This document shows positions 1 through 6,313 of a DNA stretch of 7,035 bases, piece after piece; within the stretch, counting starts at the first letter, position 1; each line of letters begins with the position of its first letter. Location: the NCBI GenBank assembly GCA_023457235.1, contig JAEWMK010000312.1, positions 1 to 7,035 on the forward strand. Reading direction: 5' to 3'. The notes beneath the pieces were generated by a model that searched no databases, was not told where the DNA came from, and saw only the letters and a list, made by a program, of their open reading frames with translations. A program made the translations under genes and the position numbers. The DNA is from Bacillota bacterium. GTDB lineage: Bacteria; Bacillota; Bacilli; Bacillales; Bacillaceae_J.

Positions 1-120
1 CTCTAATGTAAGGTCATGTATTTCTAAAAGTAGATCGTTAATAGGACCCTTCTTTAGCTCTTGAAAATTTGGAAGATGTTTCTTTAAAAATTCCTCGTCC
101 TTTTGTGACATTTTAATCAT
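1..120 (-). CDS. Small hypothetical protein, N-terminal 40 residues; candidate immunity protein
   Basis: Forty codons are open from an ATG at 120 to the window edge, so the C-terminus is missing. The start is well supported: a near-perfect AAAGGAGG site lies 7 nt upstream, and the ATG overlaps the TGA of the minor head gene as ATGA, which implies translational coupling. A second in-frame ATG at 111 would be too far from that site. The visible protein begins MIKMSQKDEEFLKKH and is charged and probably helical, with no signal peptide or membrane segment. I do not recognise the family with certainty. The gene ahead of it ends in a probable RNase toxin domain, and toxin genes are normally followed at once by their immunity gene, so an immunity role is a reasonable inference. 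An unrelated small head or connector protein is the alternative. Confidence 0.75.
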   Translation of the reverse strand, partial: MIKMSQKDEEFLKKHLPNFQELKKGPINDLLLEIHDLTLE

Positions 121-1679
121 TTACTTACCTCCTTTGTTTTTGGCGTTGTTTGAATCAAGTTACCTGTGGTTTGATTAATAGTTACAATACATTTATCGTT
201 AATGTACTGCCTAGAATTTTTCCTTTCCCTTATTTGCATGGGATTAAGCAATGCATTTCTTATGTCTTCTAATTTAACACCAGAACGCTTCCCTGCACTA
301 GCTGTTCCAGCCTCTACTTGCCCAATTATACGATCTACAAAATGAGATCTGTAACCATTTATTTTAATTCCATCAGATGTCTCAATACCCATAATTCTTT
401 CCTTAACTTCATCGGCTACATTCTTGTAAGTTTTAAAATCTACGAAAGGATGGATATCATCTTTTTCAACAGCGTTCCGATACCCTTTTAATAAATACCA
501 CTCTTCATCATCATTATACTTGATAGTTTGAAATTCATCTAATGAAGGCGTGTGCTTTCCTAGAATTTCTTTAAACTCTGAGTGATGTATTTTATCTTGA
601 TTCAGATTTCTCTGTTTTATCTTAAACAAATCAATCTTTTCCTGTCCATGCTTTTCAACTTGTGTTTGATGCCACTCCTGGTATGTCATATTACCTGGAA
701 CGTGATAAGTCTGGCCGTCTAGATCCCTTGCAATACGTTCTCCATAGTCGTCATCAAAGTAAGGAGCTGTTGTTGTTCTACATCTTGGATGGAATGGGTT
801 AGCCGTTACTCCTGGTTCATATTCATTCATTTTGAATACTTTCCCATCCATTGACTGGCAAATTACGCTTGTTTTGAAGTCTAATGTTGCAACAATTTCG
901 TACTTTTCTACATCTAGTTCATTGAAAGCATCTTTTTGGGCAGAAGCACTAAAAAACGCTGATTCAGTCTGTACAAGACGAGCAGCGTTAGATCGTGACG
1001 TATTCATTTTCTGCGAGATTACTCTTATCAACCTATCTGGTGACTCTCCACGAACAAAAGACTGAATCATTTCCTTGTGTAATGTATCAAGTAATAGGTT
1101 TTTATCACGCCATATCTTTTCACTAAAAGTCAATCCATCGACGGTCCATGGCTTGCTAATTACTTTTGTAAGTAGATTCTCATTCAGTGATTGCATTGTG
1201 AAACCAACTTCAAAAGCTTTTTGTATCTCAAAAGCAACATGAAAATATTGATCTTGATATACTTCTTTCATCAAGCTCTCAAAGCCCTCAATTTGACCAC
1301 CGTACAACTTTTCTACATGTTGCTGTAGTTGTAACCTTAAACTTTCTAAACGGCTAATATGGACACGAGCCGATGCATTTTCAAGTTGCTTCATCCATTC
1401 TTGATTAAGAGCATTCTTTTCTCCGTATTTGATATAATCCTCTACGGTCCAATGAAACTCACGGAGTTCATCCGTTTTTAGTAGTCTTTTAGCTTCATCT
1501 AAAGAAATCTTATTATTTTTAGCAAAACGTTGATACCAACGAGCGATGTCCTTTTCAATTTCCTGCATTGTTTGAATATAAGCCTTTTCTAAATCATTGT
1601 AATAGGATACAGCTTTATTGTGCTGTGCATCCTCCAACATTTCAAACCGTTTGCGCCAATACTCCCTATTCTTGGTCAT
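117..1679 (-). CDS. MuF/SPP1 gp7-type minor head protein with C-terminal BECR-like toxin domain
   Basis: This 520-residue protein is a phage head morphogenesis protein of the MuF/SPP1 gp7 family, which sits in the procapsid near the portal. Residues 1-200 are mostly charged helix. The MuF core at about 205-308 carries ARLVQTE (233-239), the Cys-containing DFKTSVICQSMDGKVF (267-282) and the closing NPFHPRCRT (294-302). A linker (365-402) leads to a C-terminal domain at about 440-520. That domain has H446 and R450 in SHFVDR, then GVKLEDIRNALLNP (467-480), then SRQYIND and TINQTTGNLIQTTP (500-513). This order matches Ntox50/PBECR nucleases of the Barnase-EndoU-ColicinE5/D-RelE fold. Plain gp7 proteins are shorter and lack this tail. 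The ATG at 1679 is 14 nt inside the portal gene and has an AAAGGTGA site. The core call is sure; the nuclease call is probable and based on motif likeness only. Confidence 0.93.
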   Translation of the reverse strand: MTKNREYWRKRFEMLEDAQHNKAVSYYNDLEKAYIQTMQEIEKDIARWYQRFAKNNKISLDEAKRLLKTDELREFHWTVEDYIKYGEKNALNQEWMKQLENASARVHISRLESLRLQLQQHVEKLYGGQIEGFESLMKEVYQDQYFHVAFEIQKAFEVGFTMQSLNENLLTKVISKPWTVDGLTFSEKIWRDKNLLLDTLHKEMIQSFVRGESPDRLIRVISQKMNTSRSNAARLVQTESAFFSASAQKDAFNELDVEKYEIVATLDFKTSVICQSMDGKVFKMNEYEPGVTANPFHPRCRTTTAPYFDDDYGERIARDLDGQTYHVPGNMTYQEWHQTQVEKHGQEKIDLFKIKQRNLNQDKIHHSEFKEILGKHTPSLDEFQTIKYNDDEEWYLLKGYRNAVEKDDIHPFVDFKTYKNVADEVKERIMGIETSDGIKINGYRSHFVDRIIGQVEAGTASAGKRSGVKLEDIRNALLNPMQIRERKNSRQYINDKCIVTINQTTGNLIQTTPKTKEVSK

Positions 1680-3168
1680 TTAGGTCACCTTTATTTTTCT
1701 TAAAGGTTGGTCCGTACCCGTCGTACTGATCCATCATTTCCTGTCGCTCTTTCTTTATGCGATCCAGTTCACGCTGAACATCATCTACGTATGGATGTTG
1801 GGAGATACGTGTCTCCAGCGATAAATCTGTAGATTTACTTAAACTTTCAATGACCTCTGATTCATTCACTAATGTGTCGCGATTGAAGATGAATTTGACT
1901 TCCTCTCCCTCAAAATCACCTTTGCCGGTATTGGAAAAATGCTGATTAATAAACCAAAGCAATTCCTCAAAGGCAGCCTGGAACTCTGTCTCAATGCCGT
2001 TTGCATCAAGCTCAATATCGCTGTACATGCTTTGAATATTCATTTGGTTAGGATTATTCGACATGCGATCATCTTTTGCGTCATAACCGCGGCCATTTTC
2101 TATGAGTGCTTTCTTAAATAGTTTTAAAATGGACTCATAATTGTCTTTATTTACTTCGATATATAAAGTTTCAAGACCGCCTTTCGCCCCGTCTGTACTA
2201 CGGACCTTAACTGCCCCATACTGTGAAAGGTTTCGTCTAAACTCCCCTAAGTCTTGACCATCATAGTTGTGCAGCACAAGGATAGTAGAACGTGCATCTT
2301 CTTCCATGTTGTTTTGGAAATCACTCAACATTGTATTGATGCCGTCCTGCAAGCTTTTTACACGTTTAATTAACGGAGATTCTTTACTATTGAACCTGAA
2401 TGGGATTAAAGGGATTCGCTCCCAGTTCATAGCAACTTCATTACCGTCGCTATCTATGGCCTTTAAATATGGTAATAGTTCCTTTTCTACATCCGGAACT
2501 AAACGACCATTAAACCATGCATAACTAGTAATTCCATCTTTGCTATAAAGATCAGCATACTCACGGGTTACTTCTCTATCCCCTTCATAAGCATTAGCAC
2601 TGTACATATGAACAAACGCTTCAAGCTCAGTCCTATCAGAATCCTTCCAAAACGGTAATATCTCATAGCTTTTAAAATGCTTGAATCTGAACTCTCCGTA
2701 TTCGTTGTAGTATGGGTGTAAATAGCTGATACCAGCATTCAGTGCATATTCCCCCACATTTTTTAACGTACGATGGAAACGTTTATTAAACACTTCCTGT
2801 AGCAATGCTAGATAAGTATTATTTTTAGTTTCAATGGTTAAAGGTTTACCAAGTTGATAGTTTACCTTTTGATCTACTAACTTTGCATACTGGTTATCTA
2901 GGACCTTATTATTGGGCAAATTGTCTACTCGTTCCAGGCGACCGCCTTTTCCAATTACTTTTCTTTCACGCTTCATGATGTCCTGGTCGCCGTCGTAGTA
3001 ATCGATTCCGGTCTTCATCCACTTTAACTTTTCCGATTGCTTGAATTTCTGAATTTCTTTTTCAAGAACCCGGATATCATTTATTGCTGATTTGGCACCA
3101 TTTGAAATTATAGTATTTATGCGATCAGTTTCTGTTCCAACACCTTGAAACGGGAAAAATCCTGTCAT
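1666..3168 (-). CDS. Phage portal protein, SPP1 gp6-like
   Basis: At 500 residues this has the length and layout of SPP1 gp6-type portals, which form the ring at the capsid vertex that DNA passes through during packaging and ejection. Typical segments are LVDQKVNYQLGKPLTIE (97-113), the block around YALNAGISYLHPYYNE (141-156) with the following EILPFW, and the IPLIPFRFNSKESPL segment (252-266). These are followed by a stem/crown-type region ending QMNIQSMYSDIELDANG (375-391). The tail has DTLVNESEVIESL (431-443) and SQHPYVDDVQRELDRI (456-471), and then a charged end. The ATG at 3168 has an AAGGTGA site ending 4 nt upstream. The gene starts 15 nt after terL and overlaps the minor head gene by 14 nt, so it is translated within one head operon. 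I see no break or unusual residue. Confidence 0.95.
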   Translation of the reverse strand: MTGFFPFQGVGTETDRINTIISNGAKSAINDIRVLEKEIQKFKQSEKLKWMKTGIDYYDGDQDIMKRERKVIGKGGRLERVDNLPNNKVLDNQYAKLVDQKVNYQLGKPLTIETKNNTYLALLQEVFNKRFHRTLKNVGEYALNAGISYLHPYYNEYGEFRFKHFKSYEILPFWKDSDRTELEAFVHMYSANAYEGDREVTREYADLYSKDGITSYAWFNGRLVPDVEKELLPYLKAIDSDGNEVAMNWERIPLIPFRFNSKESPLIKRVKSLQDGINTMLSDFQNNMEEDARSTILVLHNYDGQDLGEFRRNLSQYGAVKVRSTDGAKGGLETLYIEVNKDNYESILKLFKKALIENGRGYDAKDDRMSNNPNQMNIQSMYSDIELDANGIETEFQAAFEELLWFINQHFSNTGKGDFEGEEVKFIFNRDTLVNESEVIESLSKSTDLSLETRISQHPYVDDVQRELDRIKKERQEMMDQYDGYGPTFKKNKGDLNDQE

Positions 3169-3183
3169 TTGTTCACCTTCTTT

Positions 3184-4590
3184 CTAATCAAAACTGAATA
3201 GACTTCCTTGTCCGATTTTCTCAGCTATGCCGGTCGTTGCATCGGGAGCATCATCGTGTTTGTTCTTACCCTCTTTTTGGTACTTCGTCATAGCCTCGTA
3301 GTATTCTGGCCACCTATCACGCCAATTAACTGGAAAATAAATATGATCCATTACCCATGTTGAATTCGATATAATTCGTGCAACCTTATTTTTTGATTGA
3401 TGGAACGTATTAATTTTAGTTTTATTACTTTTGTACTTTTCAAGTAATAGCCGTTCTACAGCTCTTCCAAATCCGCGTCCGCCGTTATTACTTTCAATAT
3501 CGGCTATATTCACCTTATCGTCATGTAACATTTTAGCTGTTGCCGGTTCAGTGATTTCCATACCATCTTTCGTGTAAAGGAGGTTTAGCACATAAGCCTC
3601 ATTGTTGTACTCCCCATAGTTGATAGAACATAAATAATCGTCGCCTGTATCGGCAGTATCCGTGTAATTTCGAATCGATGTAAATAGCAAATTCCCGTTC
3701 GCGTCCATTGGAAGCTTCTCATATGTTTTAAAGGAGCTGTACAAACGACCTTTAATGTCGATCGGCTCTTGTTGGTAGTTAGCAGAAGCAATATCAAGCC
3801 CCATTGCTTTTGTTTTGGCCTCGTATGACTGTTTAGAAAGCACTTCATCACATAGCATGGTCCCGTCATCTTGCAAGGCTTTCATGCAAATATGCTTAAT
3901 CTTTGTCCCTTGTTCTTGATAATGTTCAAGCGCCCTACCCGCCAGATCATCACTTGCCCATCTCGTCATGATGATAATGATTTTACCGCCTTCTTCTAAA
4001 CGTGAAAGCATGGTATTCGTAAACCAGTCCCAATGTTTTTCTTTCACATTCTCGTTATATGCTTCCTCAGCATTCTTGATTAAATCGTCAATAATAAGCA
4101 AAGAACAACCAAACCCCGTTGCTGTACCTGTTGGAGACGTAGCAAGATAGTTGTTATACCCACCTTGTAAACTCCAAAGATTCATAGCTCCATCACCGCG
4201 TTTAATCCTAGTATCTGGGAAAATGTCGCTGTAGACTGGTTTATACCTATCCGCTTTTTCTTCCGAGATGCTATTTCGAACATTCTTTGAAAACATCGTG
4301 GAAAGCGTTTCGTTGTAGGACCCTGTCATAATTTTTTCAGTGTTGTTTTTTCCCAAAACCCATTCAACGAATAACCCAGCCGTTCGTGACTTTCCGTGGC
4401 GAGGCGGCATATTCACAATTAAGACCTGTTCTTCTCCCTCGTAAAATGATTGCAAATCACTGCAAAAAGTTTCCAGGTATTTTCGATTAAGCTTATAAAA
4501 GTCAGGCGCTTTTAAATTGCAATAAAAAAAGAACTCACGTTTTGCAAGTTCAATTTTTGCTTGTAGTTTAATATCTTCAGTTATCACCAA
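3184..4590 (-). CDS. terL: Terminase large subunit (ATPase and nuclease)
   Basis: This 468-residue protein is the packaging motor and headful or site-specific nuclease. In the N-terminal ATPase the Walker A is MPPRHGKS (61-68), Walker B is LLIIDD (164-169) and the coupling motif is MTRW (208-211). In the C-terminal RNase H-like nuclease, acidic residues are visible at D311 and D314 (YTDTADTGDD), at D364 and E366 (ADIESNNGG), and in HDDAPDAT (445-452). All expected motifs are present, so it should be active. The start is TTG at 4590, 8 nt after a perfect AAAGGAGG at 4606-4599; the next codon, GTG at 4587, is a less well-spaced alternative. It works with TerS and the portal. It is separated from terS by 206 bp, whereas these genes usually touch or overlap. 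Confidence 0.96.
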   Translation of the reverse strand: MVITEDIKLQAKIELAKREFFFYCNLKAPDFYKLNRKYLETFCSDLQSFYEGEEQVLIVNMPPRHGKSRTAGLFVEWVLGKNNTEKIMTGSYNETLSTMFSKNVRNSISEEKADRYKPVYSDIFPDTRIKRGDGAMNLWSLQGGYNNYLATSPTGTATGFGCSLLIIDDLIKNAEEAYNENVKEKHWDWFTNTMLSRLEEGGKIIIIMTRWASDDLAGRALEHYQEQGTKIKHICMKALQDDGTMLCDEVLSKQSYEAKTKAMGLDIASANYQQEPIDIKGRLYSSFKTYEKLPMDANGNLLFTSIRNYTDTADTGDDYLCSINYGEYNNEAYVLNLLYTKDGMEITEPATAKMLHDDKVNIADIESNNGGRGFGRAVERLLLEKYKSNKTKINTFHQSKNKVARIISNSTWVMDHIYFPVNWRDRWPEYYEAMTKYQKEGKNKHDDAPDATTGIAEKIGQGSLFSFD

Positions 4591-4627
4591 AAACAGCGCC
4601 TCCTTTTCTTTAACTATTTCTATTTAA

Positions 4628-4683
4628 TCATGAATAACTATGCAAATAACATGAATATCTATACAGATTTTCGATGAATATCT
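4628..4683. repeat. Three direct repeats of about 21 bp in the terS-terL gap
   Basis: On the plus strand the core ATGAATAWCT occurs at 4630, 4651 and 4674, so the copies start 21 and 23 bp apart, about two helical turns. The first two copies also share CTAT and a following A-rich part over about 18 bp; the third is weaker after the core. No gene lies here. Evenly phased repeats suggest sites for a multimeric DNA-binding protein. TerS at a packaging site or a regulator are both possible, and nothing in the sequence decides between them. Confidence 0.6.
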
Positions 4684-4735
4684 TGTATAAATGGACATTG
4701 GGTTTTCAAGTTTACTAGTGTGCTAATATAAAACA

Positions 4736-4747
4736 TTGATATATCAA
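4736..4747. promoter_or_regulatory. 12-bp perfect palindrome in the terS-terL gap
   Basis: TTGATATATCAA is a perfect palindrome with no loop. It lies in AT-rich non-coding DNA between terS and terL. It could be a dimer-binding site, but palindromes of this size arise easily in AT-rich DNA, so support is weak. Confidence 0.3.
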
Positions 4748-4781
4748 CATTTCTTAAGGGTTATAGGTTAATAGATTATTA

Positions 4782-4801
4782 CGTAAAATGAACATTTTAC
4801 G
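4782..4801. promoter_or_regulatory. 9-bp inverted repeat spanning the terS stop codon
   Basis: CGTAAAATG and CATTTTACG are perfect inverted copies with a 2-nt centre. The terS TAA stop lies inside the repeat. The minus-strand copy is not followed by a run of U, so it is not a normal intrinsic terminator. An operator-like or packaging-related site, or a weak hairpin at the end of the terS message, is possible. Confidence 0.4.
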
Positions 4802-5366
4802 AACTATCGTCCATGCTCGCTAACTTTTTCAATTCTTCGGTTGTTAATTCTTGAAACGGGTTATGAACATTCACGTCACCTGTCAGCTCAACTTTGTCCT
4901 TGAACATCCCTAAATGCCTTCCGATCAGCTCCAAGGCTTTAACCTTATCGTGAGACTCTACGGAGATACCGTACTTTGTTTCTTTGATACTCGCTATTGC
5001 TGATCTTTTATCTTCTGGTAAAGAATCCGTATCAGGTATTTCTACTTGCTGATACTCGATCTCTTGTTGATCCCTTTTCGTTTTTTTAGTGACAACCTTG
5101 GCAAAGTCAGCACCGTTTGCAAATGCAATTTTCGCAAGTTCTTTTAACACTTTGTCCTGGGTTATTTCCGTACGCTTTTGCAGCGCATCTTGACGCTCAT
5201 TTAAATATTCTTGCACCGAGTGTTTTGCGAGTAATTTTCTCGCATTTGCTTCTGCTACTTTATTACTTGTAGCCTTATACCCAGCACGTATATATGCTTG
5301 GGTGCCATTGAAATCAATCAAATATTCATTAACAAATCGTTTCTGCTTATCGGTTAACTTTGCCAA
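4797..5366 (-). CDS. terS: Terminase small subunit
   Basis: This is a 189-residue terminase small subunit of the Terminase_2/PBSX XtmA type. These form rings that recognise the packaging site and deliver DNA to TerL. The start KLTDKQKRFVNEYLIDFN and the following GTQAYIRAGYK (21-31) are the family's signature helix-turn-helix region. ARKLLAKHSVQEYL (42-55) follows. The middle and C-terminus hold the usual SHDKVKALELIGRHLGMF (138-155) and a closing NPFQELTTEELKKL (169-182). I place the start at TTG 5366: an AAGGGGGTGA ribosome site at 5381-5372 is 5 nt upstream and gives the usual MAKLT start. A GTG at 5375 is in frame but is itself part of that site. The gene is followed by an unusual 206-bp gap before terL. 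Confidence 0.93.
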   Translation of the reverse strand: MAKLTDKQKRFVNEYLIDFNGTQAYIRAGYKATSNKVAEANARKLLAKHSVQEYLNERQDALQKRTEITQDKVLKELAKIAFANGADFAKVVTKKTKRDQQEIEYQQVEIPDTDSLPEDKRSAIASIKETKYGISVESHDKVKALELIGRHLGMFKDKVELTGDVNVHNPFQELTTEELKKLASMDDSS

Positions 5367-5371
5367 AGTTA

Positions 5372-5381
5372 TCACCCCCTT
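5372..5381 (-). promoter_or_regulatory. Ribosome binding site deciding the terS start
   Basis: AAGGGGGTGA differs by one base from the ideal AAGGAGGTGA and lies 5 nt before TTG 5366. It contains the in-frame GTG 5375, which therefore cannot be the start for a ribosome bound at this site. Confidence 0.75.
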
Positions 5382-5408
5382 TTAGGCGCCTCATTCCCTC
5401 CGTGCATG

Positions 5409-5433
5409 GTTCGACCGGAAGGAAGAGTCGAAC
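5409..5433 (-). promoter_or_regulatory. Hairpin in the terS leader with pyrimidine-rich loop
   Basis: GTTCGAC and GTCGAAC (5409-5415 and 5427-5433) form a 7-bp stem with an 11-nt loop. On the minus-strand RNA the loop holds UUCCUUCC. That can pair, with one GU, with GGAGGGAA at 5401-5394, and less well with the terS ribosome site. It is about 30 nt upstream of that site, so a role in terS translation is conceivable but not shown. Confidence 0.35.
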
Positions 5434-5479
5434 TAGCACATTGAATTAAACAATAAGATATACCAACCAGATGCGTGTT

Positions 5480-5496
5480 TTCCGTCACACACGGAA
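5480..5496 (-). promoter_or_regulatory. Small hairpin between the peptide gene and terS
   Basis: TTCCGT and ACGGAA form a 6-bp perfect stem with a 5-nt loop, starting 9 nt after the stop of the small peptide gene. An alternative 5-bp stem (CGTGT with ACACG) uses some of the same bases. No U-run follows, so it is at best a weak terminator or an RNA-processing element. Confidence 0.3.
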
Positions 5497-5505
5497 GGAA
5501 CGATG

Positions 5506-5625
5506 TTATGACAATAACTTATGATCTCTAGTCCTTAGTGGTTGCTCTTCAATGCATGGGTGAAACATTGCACCATACATTGTTAATAAAGCGATGCTAC
5601 AAACAAATAACTTGTTGAGCCTCAT
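5506..5625 (-). CDS. Small peptide with hydrophobic N-terminal segment, 39 aa, function unknown
   Basis: A 39-codon gene starts at ATG 5625. It has an AGGAG site at 5638-5634 with an 8-nt spacer and ends at TAA 5506. The peptide opens MRLNKLFVCSIALL: a short basic start (R2, K5), an uncharged hydrophobic stretch at about 6-21, then a polar tail with C24, E26, E27, R31, R33, D34 and the end DHKLLS. This layout suits a secreted peptide or a one-pass membrane peptide. It resembles precursors of Bacillus signalling peptides such as Phr in size and plan, but I see no sequence identity that proves this and no TPR receptor gene in the window. It lies alone between the late regulator and terS, on the same strand, right after a strong stem-loop. 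The ribosome site is the main support; a chance ORF of this length cannot be excluded. Confidence 0.6.
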   Translation of the reverse strand: MRLNKLFVCSIALLTMYGAMFHPCIEEQPLRTRDHKLLS

Positions 5626-5640
5626 TTCCTTCTCTCCTAA

Positions 5641-5697
5641 GTAACAAAAGAGGCAACGCCTAACCGCGTGTAGCGATAGCCATTACCTCTCTGTTAC
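5641..5697 (-). ncRNA. 57-nt stem-loop in the leader of the small peptide gene
   Basis: Read as minus-strand RNA, GUAACA (5697-5692) pairs with UGUUAC (5646-5641). AGAGGUAAUG (5690-5681) pairs with CGUUGCCUCU (5658-5649). CUA pairs with UAG, and CGC with GCG around a UACAC loop. That gives about 23 pairs with one bulge, one G-G mismatch and a small internal loop. Three are GU pairs, which would be AC mismatches on the plus strand, so the minus strand is the likely transcript. It ends 2 nt before the AGGAG of the peptide gene and has no U-run, so it is more like a structured leader than a terminator. Confidence 0.6.
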
Positions 5698-5700
5698 AAA

Positions 5701-5729
5701 TTTATAATTTTTCCACACTATCATTTTAT
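5701..5729 (-). promoter_or_regulatory. Possible activator-dependent late promoter
   Basis: On the minus strand TATAAA (5706-5701) is a good -10 and would start RNA close to 5695, at the foot of the stem-loop. The -35 position 17 bp upstream reads ATAAAA, far from TTGACA. A poor -35 would fit a promoter that needs the ArpU/RinA-type protein encoded next to it. This is inference from position and AT-rich matches. Confidence 0.3.
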
Positions 5730-5738
5730 CACATTTGT

Positions 5739-5768
5739 ATTGCATCGTGTGTGCAGTCTTTTTGCAAT
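5739..5768. promoter_or_regulatory. Inverted repeat ATTGCA-N18-TGCAAT, possible regulator site
   Basis: Two perfect 6-bp arms are separated by 18 bp, just after the stop of the late regulator gene. The centre is about 58 bp upstream of the proposed RNA start, a common position for an activator site. It could equally fold as a weak hairpin at the end of the regulator message, or be chance. Confidence 0.25.
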
Positions 5769-5774
5769 GACAAT

Positions 5775-6308
5775 CTATCTATATAATTTAATCCCGTCAA
5801 TTCCAAACATCAGTACTGATAAAGTTTCACACGCTTTATCGATATCGACGTAGACCGTCCTTCTGCTAATGTTATGCATTGCACTAATGTCATCTACAGT
5901 TAGTCTGTCTTCAGATACATACATTCCATAAACGACTTGATACCGTCTATAGTCTTCTGGTTGATGCGACTGTTCGCTCATAATCTTATAGACGTTCATC
6001 ATTTGATTAATAAACCTAACCATTACCAACGTCCGTTCTTTGCTACGTTTGATAGATTCAATGGCAAACTCATCGGTATCTAGTTCCTCTAATTCTAATC
6101 TGTCATTCAGAATTTGGATATCCAGTTTTATATCCTGACAGTGATTTACAAAGGATCTGTAATTTCTAAGAAGCAGTTTAATATTTCTCAATCGTCTATC
6201 ATGCTTACGTTTTTCTCGATCTTTATTTTCTTTTTCAAGAAATTCCAAAGCTGTTTTAACAGCTACAGCTGCTACCTTTTCCATCCATTTTGATTCTGAT
6301 CTTGGCAC
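5775..6308 (-). CDS. Late transcription regulator, ArpU/RinA-like
   Basis: The 177-residue protein has a basic, helical N-terminus and middle (KENKDREKRKHDRRLRN, 26-42). It ends in a sigma-region-4-like helix-turn-helix at about 136-169 (LTVDDISAMHNISRR, then TVYVDIDKACETLSVLMFG). That end is typical of ArpU/RinA-type phage regulators, which sit just before terS and switch on the packaging and head operon. The position here fits. The proposed start is GTG 6308: AGGGGTGA at 6321-6314 is 5 nt upstream, and the protein then begins MPRSESKW. The in-frame GTG at 6317 lies inside that site. The target is probably in the non-coding region that follows. Family assignment is by motif and place; direct binding is inferred. 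Confidence 0.85.
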   Translation of the reverse strand: MPRSESKWMEKVAAVAVKTALEFLEKENKDREKRKHDRRLRNIKLLLRNYRSFVNHCQDIKLDIQILNDRLELEELDTDEFAIESIKRSKERTLVMVRFINQMMNVYKIMSEQSHQPEDYRRYQVVYGMYVSEDRLTVDDISAMHNISRRTVYVDIDKACETLSVLMFGIDGIKLYR

Positions 6309-6313
6309 TTGCT

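Noticed and set aside
832..1065. Plus-strand ORF of 77 codons inside the minor head gene
   Set aside because: It is a shadow of a well-supported gene on the other strand, with no recognisable domain, and all real genes here read minus.
1939..2524. Plus-strand ORFs of 60 and 85 codons inside the portal gene
   Set aside because: They lie wholly opposite the conserved portal coding region and have no family likeness.
3585..3869. Minus-strand ORF of 94 codons overlapping terL in another frame
   Set aside because: The terL frame is intact with all motifs; the alternative product has a random composition.
3968..4150. Plus-strand 60-codon ORF opposite the terL ATPase domain
   Set aside because: It is antisense to the Walker B and coupling-motif coding region, so it is an expected shadow.
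4624..4698. 24-codon minus-strand ORF in the terS-terL gap
   Set aside because: It has no ribosome site before its ATG and runs through the direct repeats, so it is probably chance.
5347..5394. 15-codon ORF (MRRLKGG...) overlapping the terS start
   Set aside because: The GGAGG is only 2 nt from the ATG, too close for normal initiation, and the frame crosses the better-supported terS start.
5405..5440. GTTCGA bases suggesting a tRNA T-arm
   Set aside because: The bases form a simple hairpin with an 11-nt loop; no acceptor, D or anticodon arm can be placed around it.
5641..5697. The long stem-loop as an intrinsic terminator
   Set aside because: There is no U-run after the stem and a ribosome site follows at once, so a leader structure fits better.
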